64,000 nucleotides of DNA from the NCBI GenBank assembly GCA_010645155.1, contig CM021317.1, forward strand, positions 1,045,330 to 1,109,329, read 5' to 3'. The notes under the pieces were generated by a model. That model did not search any database. It worked only from the letters and a program-made list of their open reading frames with translations, and was not told the DNA's origin. Positions 58,241 through 64,000 of this stretch are shown one piece after another. Positions within the stretch are counted from its first letter, which is position 1, and every line of letters begins with the position of its first letter. Both the position numbers and the translations under genes were made by a program. Source of the DNA: Tigriopus japonicus (taxonomy: Eukaryota; Arthropoda; Copepoda; Harpacticoida; Harpacticidae).

Positions 58241-59160
58241 NNNNNNNNNNNNNNNNNNNNNNNNNNNNNNNNNNNNNNNNNNNNNNNNNNNNNNNNNNNN
58301 NNNNNNNNNNNNNNNNNNNNNNNNNNNNNNNNNNNNNNNNNNNNNNNNNNNNNNNNNNNNNNNNNNNNNNNNNNNNNNNNNNNNNNNNNNNNNNNNNNNN
58401 NNNNNNNNNNNNNNNNNNNNNNNNNNNNNNNNNNNNNNNNNNNNNNNNNNNNNNNNNNNNNNNNNNNNNNNNNNNNNNNNNNNNNNNNNNNNNNNNNNNN
58501 NNNNNNNNNNNNNNNNNNNNNNNNNNNNNNNNNNNNNNNNNNNNNNNNNNNNNNNNNNNNNNNNNNNNNNNNNNNNNNNNNNNNNNNNNNNNNNNNNNNN
58601 NNNNNNNNNNNNNNNNNNNNNNNNNNNNNNNNNNNNNNNNNNNNNNNNNNNNNNNNNNNNNNNNNNNNNNNNNNNNNNNNNNNNNNNNNNNNNNNNNNNN
58701 NNNNNNNNNNNNNNNNNNNNNNNNNNNNNNNNNNNNNNNNNNNNNNNNNNNNNNNNNNNNNNNNNNNNNNNNNNNNNNNNNNNNNNNNNNNNNNNNNNNN
58801 NNNNNNNNNNNNNNNNNNNNNNNNNNNNNNNNNNNNNNNNNNNNNNNNNNNNNNNNNNNNNNNNNNNNNNNNNNNNNNNNNNNNNNNNNNNNNNNNNNNN
58901 NNNNNNNNNNNNNNNNNNNNNNNNNNNNNNNNNNNNNNNNNNNNNNNNNNNNNNNNNNNNNNNNNNNNNNNNNNNNNNNNNNNNNNNNNNNNNNNNNNNN
59001 NNNNNNNNNNNNNNNNNNNNNNNNNNNNNNNNNNNNNNNNNNNNNNNNNNNNNNNNNNNNNNNNNNNNNNNNNNNNNNNNNNNNNNNNNNNNNNNNNNNN
59101 NNNNNNNNNNNNNNNNNNNNNNNNNNNNNNNNNNNNNNNNNNNNNNNNNNNNNNNNNNNN
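58241..59160. other. assembly gap (920 N)
   Basis: No sequence. The true length is unknown. Frames that cross the run of N are artefacts. Confidence 1.
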
Positions 59161-59550
59161 TCTTTCCATTTTGAATCACTTTTGCTCATGGAGTTTCCCG
59201 ACTCCCGAATCAAAAAGTGAGGGCAATGCAGTTCGATTCTCAACCATAGTTTAAGGCGAGAAAAGGAGTAAGGAGGGTCGTTCAGACCGACTGCGCCATG
59301 ATGAGTTGGAAGCGTACTGATCTTTATTTAGAGAGCGATATAGCTAAGTCCGTAGATAGAGAGAGAAGAGAAGAACTCTACAATACCACACTCCCAACCT
59401 CTCGTTTCTATGCCAATATCTCATCATACTAATCCTATATTCCGTCCACAATCAGGGTTGAAAGGCCCTGACGTTTAGGACTAAAATACAAAAAATCCAA
59501 AACTTGGACATGAACAAAATATGCATCCTGTGACTCAAGCACGATCCAAG

Positions 59551-59690
59551 TCTTCCAAATATAACTTGACCTTACAGAGTGGCTTCCAAATATAGCTTGA
59601 CCTTCCTAAGGGCCTTCCAAATATGACTTGACCTTCCTGAGGGCCTTTCAAATATAACTTGACCTTCCTGAGGGCCTTCCAAATAATGAG
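59551..59690. repeat. ~31-bp minisatellite, about 4-5 units
   Basis: The unit is close to CTTCCAAATATAACTTGACC followed by TTCCTGAGGGC. The units differ by a few bases each. Confidence 0.85.
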
Positions 59691-60054
59691 CTACCCTAAT
59701 GAGGGCCTTAAAGCAGTAATGGACTACGGAGACAAAATGCTAGCTACCTCTACTCCCCATAGACAGACTCCTGGGAATGAATCTTCAAGGCTCACTCCTA
59801 ACAAATTGCGGTCACCCTCCTAATCACGTGTGCGTCTATCAAAGTTGATCTCTAGTCTAGAGTCTTACTCCAATGCATCAACCCATCAGATGAACAGTTT
59901 GGGATCAATGGAATACCAGATTCCAGAGCAGGCCAAACGAACTGTTGTCCTTGCTGGAGCTTGTCCCCAAAGAACACAGTGTTGTTTCCATCACGCACAA
60001 TCTTGAGTGAAGCTAAGGGTATGCCAATCCTCAATTTTTGTGAGTTTGAGTTTG

Positions 60055-60560
60055 AATGTCATGCAAATGGCGCAGTTTTGTGTAGTAGCTCGTGTATTTG
60101 GTCAAGAGCACTTTGTAATTTGATTTAATCATGCACAGAGTTCACTGATATAAATATTTTGGAGTCATTGGCGAATTTGAGTGAGCATACTGGGCTTCAT
60201 GCAACAATTTCATTCATATAGATAGAAAAGGGCAGAGGACCAAGCACACTCCCCTTCTGAATTCCCAAAGACCCGGGACTCCAATCTGAAGAAATTCCTT
60301 TCAAAGTAACGCGTTGAGCTCTCTTCAGTAACCAGTGCTGAATCCATCTCAATCGATGCCACGCCCCCGGGAAAGGGAAATGTATAGTCATGGTCCTATT
60401 CTAGTCAAATACATTCAGTCAACTACGAAGTCTCTTCATGACTTGACAAAGATGTTATTCCAAAGCCAATCTTTGATTAATCCCTCCATGAGCTTCCCAG
60501 CAAACATAAGTCCAGGATATTGGACCATAGTTGGATCAAGGAAGTTTTGCATCACCCCTA
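60055..60560 (-). pseudogene. LINE reverse-transcriptase fragment
   Basis: On the minus strand, frames in order: KLMEGLIKDWLWNNIFVK, then PFPGAWHRLRWIQHWLL, GIQKGSVLGPLPFSIYMNEI (motif B, compare GVPQGSVLGPLLF.IYINDL), and FANDSKIFI (motif C position, FAND for YADD). Frame breaks and stops separate the parts. It resembles the Jockey/CR1 group, and is different from the LINE at 7-8 kb. Confidence 0.7.
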
Positions 60561-61063
60561 TCAAATAGAGAGAAAATTTTTGCACATCTCCAATCCACGT
60601 GAACCTCACCAGGCGACATTGACCAAGAAAAGAAAAGTTAGAGCACATAGGCTGGGGATTTTCCAAGCTCATTCAACAGACCAGAGGATTTCCTATCCGG
60701 TCCTTGGGATGTAGAATACTTACACCAATGAGCCTGTTCAATGACTTTTTGAGATTAAATTGTCATTGTAAGATCGTTGATGCCCAAATCTAGCTGAAAA
60801 ATTTCACCCATCGTAGGAGAGGGGGAGCAAACAAAGACGAAAAGCAGTGATTAAATATTTTAACCTTGGGTTGTTCATCATAAATCAAAGTCCCTTGCTC
60901 ATCTTGTCATGGTACAATTCGGGACCCACCTCGTTTCTATATGTAACCATAAAAAGACTTGAAAGTTTGGATTTTTACAGTCCCTCTGGTAAGTCTTCTT
61001 TAGTCTTACGTACTTTAACTTTTATAACTTTAGCACGACACACATGGTCTGCTTGTGATCTTA

Positions 61064-61305
61064 ATTTTTTTTGAATTGTTGTAGCTAGGGTCGGAGGGTT
61101 GAGCTTCACCCGGCCAGCAAAACCAGCCATCACATCGTCCAAAGTTTCTTCCAATTGGCAATCTCATGTCATCAGAATGGTTCTCCGTCTGTGAGTGTGA
61201 ATTAGCGTCTAAAAGTTTCCGTGAGAAAGGTCGGTAAGGAGAATCGAACCTGGGGCTCCTCTCACTATAGGAAACTGCGCTAACCACGACGCCACGTGTC
61301 CTCCC
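61064..61305 (-). mobile_element. tRNA-derived SINE, copy 2
   Basis: On the minus strand the head reads GGACACGTGGCGTCGTGGTT and TAGCGCAGT (A-box region), then GGTTCGATTCTCC (B box). The body shares ATGTGATGGCTGG and CTCAACCCTCCGACCCTAGC with 26846-27080. It ends in an A-rich tail. RNA polymerase III promoter boxes are visible, as expected for a SINE from a tRNA. Confidence 0.85.
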
Positions 61306-62134
61306 TGTTTGATACCCTGAATTTAACCCAGAGTCTATTATGCTTTCTAATTTGGGCCAAATGGTCCCTAGTACCCAGGGAGGCCGTTTATGGCATTTCC
61401 CTGTACCGTGGAGTACGTTATAACTGGAGTGAGACGCGTCGATTGCATTTTGCAAGAAGAGGTCAACACAATTTTTGGTGTTTAGTAACGAAAAAAGGAA
61501 AGAAACCATTATTACACACGTAGTTAGCAAAGACAACCATATTGACAACAACCTAATCCAACGAAACACATTAAAAATTGCAAGATTGGGGCTTTTTCAA
61601 GTTATTGACATGAATTTTCCGAGTTTTCCTTATGATCTGGCTTTAGCTTTGCCTTCCTTTCTGGCTTGAATTTCAGATTAAATATCATTGGCAAAGTTCT
61701 TTCCAAGTTATCCAAGCCGTCTCACAATTTCTGGAATGTGCTTTAGAATAAATGACCATTAGAACATAAATATTCTACAAGAGAAGCGTTATTGGTGCAA
61801 GAAGAGAAAATGTTCAAAACCGATTCTGCAAAAACATCACTAGGATTACGAGAATAAAAAAGTCTTCTTGGTCCGTTTCCTTGTTCAAAGCGTCATTGTA
61901 AAATCCCCAATTGTGCATAAAACCATGATATAACACCTAAAACACATCTGTATGCCACCAAAGCCTCTTACAATTCAATTGCTTTATGATTTTCTTTCGG
62001 TCTTCATTTTCAAAGTCCTTGGATTCAACGACAAAATCAGACACGCCGGATTCTTTCCCTTTGAATAAGAGATCTTTGCAGTGTTTTCAAGTGGTTTGTT
62101 CATATGTATGTATGTAGGAACTGATCTTCTAGCA
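61306..62134. other. no gene recognised
   Basis: An open minus-strand frame near 61569-61300 has no clear family motif and overlaps the SINE. I see nothing else. Confidence 0.4.
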
Positions 62135-62378
62135 CAGGGGTCGGCAACCATTTTTGGGTCAAGGCCCACGAAATTTGATTTGTGTTGTCTGGGTCCCACC
62201 AAACAGGCATTGGTTGGTTCAGGGGCCCACAAATTAGCGGTCAAAGAGCTTTGGGCCCACAAGTACAGAACTATGGATGGCTCTCGGGCCCACTCTTTTG
62301 GACTTTCTCCATAGCTCCTGGACCTACCAACGACCACCCTTGGGCCCACATTTGGGCCGCGGCCCACCGGTTGCCGAC
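62135..62378. mobile_element. hAT MITE, relative of 28928-29176
   Basis: It begins CAGGGGTCGGCAACC and ends GGCCCACCGGTTGCCGAC. It has several GGGCCCAC motifs. The last six bases of the right terminus are altered. It directly adjoins a truncated copy of the 725-bp family, so its right target duplication cannot be seen. Confidence 0.75.
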
Positions 62379-62383
62379 AGCAG

Positions 62384-62890
62384 TCTTCATAAACCCGTTT
62401 TTTCTTTAAGGATCGCCAAAAGGCAAGACATCCCTGACTTTAGTGACTTCTAAGCAGGGTTGCAAATCAAACTCACATTCATGTTTGCACATAAACAAGA
62501 GCAAAGCACCCATTCTCCAAGCGGTAACCCTACCTTACAACCTCCCGTAAAAAAGCTTGCTCAAGCCTAGATTCCACATCACGGAGATTTTGTTGTCAAT
62601 CACCCGATCGTGTGACATTAATTGGCCCTTGTTTAAACTCCACAATAGTTGAAATTCACTTTTTGCACATCGCGTTAATACCTTAGACACATTTCCAGCA
62701 GACTTGAGGATTTTCAATAACCAAACTGCCCTATCAGATGAGCGAAATAGTTTAGATGTGTTTCTTAGAAGAAAAGGTTCCTTTAATCATGAACTTCGGC
62801 TTCCCGCATGATGAATGACGTCACAGACAGGCCGTGCCGGGTCGGGCAATCATAGATTTGAATGCCAATCTCTGCCTTCTAGTATTTCTA
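62384..62890 (+). mobile_element. hAT-like 725-bp family, copy 3, left end missing
   Basis: The right part matches copies 1 and 2 from CAGTCTTCATAAACCCG to the terminus TAGTATTTCTA. About 200 bp of the left end are missing and replaced by the MITE at 62135-62378. The right flank, GTAGAACCCATGTAAAC (62891-62907), is the exact complement of the left flank of the deleted copy at 56547-56563. TGACGTCA is at 62817. Confidence 0.85.
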
Positions 62891-62907
62891 GTAGAACCCA
62901 TGTAAAC

Positions 62908-63427
62908 GAAAAAAATCTCTCGGCCATTTCCAAAAGTGGCCGAAAGTGGCCGAAAATAGCAAAAAATAATCGAAATGATTATGAATTTTGTAAAATGAAT
63001 CCTGCATTGGTCTGAAATCTTACTACATTTGAACGTGCCATGTTCTGCCAACCAAAGCATAGACATCTAGGTATACATAGACTTGAAACATTTAGTTTGT
63101 GTCCAAAAATTGGGCACTTGCAATATTTCAAACTTTCATTCCATGATCAATTTCAGAATTAGAAACGCTCTTAGAAGAAATTTTTGTTTGATGTGACTTC
63201 CGTTTAATTTTAAACCCTCTTTCTGAAGAAGCTTTTGATTTCATTTGGTTACTCAAATCGTCAATCACTGCTAAACTTATCAAAAATGGAACAGTCAAAC
63301 TCACCGATCAAGAATTTGATAAATAAATCCTCGTATTTCTCTAGATTTGAAACATACCTCATTGTGTTTGCAAATTTCTATTTCAATTGGATAACCATTT
63401 AAAAGTAAAGTATCTTTAAATAGAAAT
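62908..63427. other. no gene recognised
   Basis: AT-rich sequence with short GTGGCCGAAA repeats near 62935-62955. Nothing else is visible. Confidence 0.45.
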
Positions 63428-63435
63428 GTTGGAAC

Positions 63436-64000
63436 TAGATACACTAAGATAGATATTGGCATTCGTAGGCTAACACACGGTGCCGATGATTCACGCTGGT
63501 GATTGGTCAAGAGCATTCAGTTGAACATTCAGCTAATTCTAATGAAGTTCAACAACAAACCAGAGTACTTCTTCTTTGTTGATTTTGTAGTGATCTGACC
63601 TGGTGCTGGGGTTGCCAATTTTCTTAAGTGAAATCATATTCCCCACTGTCTACCAGCCTTCATAAACAGGTTTTTTTTTCTTTAAGAAGCGACAAAAGGC
63701 AAGGCATCCCTGACTTTCGTGACTTCTGAGCAGGGTTGCAAATCAACCTCAAATTCGTGTTTGCTCATACACCAGAGCAAAGCATCCATTCTCTAAGAGG
63801 TAACCCTACCCTGCCACCTCCCGTGAAAAAACTTGCGCAAGCCGAGATTTCACATCACTAAGTTTTTGTTGTCAATCACCCGATCATGTGAATTAATCGG
63901 CCCCTGTTTAAACTCCACACTAATTGAAATTCACTTTTTGCATATCGCGTTAATACCTTAGACACATTTCCAGCAGACTTGAGGATTTTCAATAACCAAA
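63436..64000 (+). mobile_element. hAT-like 725-bp family, copy 4, cut by the window end
   Basis: It starts TAGATACACTAAGATAGATA like copy 2 and follows it almost exactly to the end of the window. The candidate left duplication is GTTGGAAC (63428-63435). The right end is outside the window. Confidence 0.85.

Larger units (their letters stand above)
57464..59382 (-). mobile_element. Mag-like LTR mini-element with 84-bp LTRs (contains the gap)
   Basis: LTRs at 57464-57547 and 59299-59382 differ by only two bases seen in the inspected parts and run TG...CA on the minus strand. Exact 5-bp duplication ATACC at 57459-57463 and 59383-59387. The 5' LTR is followed at once by TGGCGCAGTCGG, a perfect serine-tRNA primer site. 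A purine run (GGGGGGAGG) precedes the 3' LTR. A possible Gag start (MSKSDSKWK) lies near 59187. The inside is mostly 50-bp tandem repeats and the gap. It looks non-autonomous, but the gap prevents certainty. Confidence 0.88.

Noticed and set aside
58200..59254. Open frames of over 300 codons across the N run
   Set aside because: They consist almost entirely of unknown bases in an assembly gap.
1..64000. CRISPR array, bacterial operon or prophage
   Set aside because: No spaced direct-repeat array, no dense same-strand genes; introns and eukaryotic transposons show nuclear animal DNA.

Overview
This window looks like nuclear DNA of an invertebrate animal, most likely an arthropod and possibly a crustacean. 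It is AT-rich, its genes have GT-AG introns, and it is packed with eukaryotic transposons: mariner/Tc1, hAT, Mag-like and gypsy LTR elements, LINEs and tRNA-derived SINEs. I cannot name the species. No rRNA, true tRNA gene, CRISPR array or operon is visible. There is one unsequenced gap (58241-59160).

Host genes. The only convincing host genes are three relatives in the beta-1,3-glycosyltransferase family (GT31, Galactosyl_T fold). Each has two coding exons split by a phase-1 intron. Exon 1 carries the membrane anchor, the RETW motif and the DDD motif. Exon 2 carries the DVFxTGFCAEACGF region. Gene 2 (30932-31664 plus 34589-34968) and gene 3 (40876-41602 plus 43748-44124) are intact on the plus strand. 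Gene 1 is split: exon 1 (11412-12144) is on the plus strand, but its only candidate exon 2 (17486-17865) is on the minus strand. Genes 1 and 2 are nearly identical over a sharply bounded 496-bp stretch of exon 1, which looks like gene conversion.

Main discovery. Two near-identical 1.1-kb transposons in opposite orientation (13130-14242 and 24415-25525) bracket the segment that holds gene 1 exon 2. Neither copy has matching 9-bp target duplications on its own two sides. The four flanks pair crosswise instead: 13121-13129 with 24406-24414, and 14243-14251 with 25526-25534. This is the expected scar of an inversion by crossover between two inverted transposon copies. Flipping the segment repairs both target duplications, restores the terminus of a hAT element and puts exon 2 back downstream of exon 1. 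A misassembly through the two copies would leave the same pattern.

Layout. 1-11.4 kb: MITEs, a LINE nested in a hAT-like element, and a 17-bp minisatellite. 11.4-25.5 kb: gene 1 exon 1 and the inverted block. Inside the block are a miniature LTR element, exon 2, a broken YqaJ-type exonuclease fragment, and a hAT element holding a Mag-like retrotransposon with 52-bp LTRs, itself split by another hAT. 25.5-31 kb: a gypsy integrase relic, a SINE and a mariner with a MITE inside. 31-35 kb: gene 2, with a Tc1-like relic in its intron. 35.6-40 kb: a diverged segmental duplication, one copy hit by a mariner. 40.8-44.1 kb: gene 3, with a foldback element and a LINE scrap in its intron. 44-49 kb: LINE and gypsy remnants, the gypsy split by a 726-bp hAT. 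50.7-52.9 kb: a foldback transposon with a 9-bp target duplication. 55.8-64 kb: several copies of the 725-bp hAT, a Mag-like mini-element with 84-bp LTRs around the gap, LINE and SINE copies.
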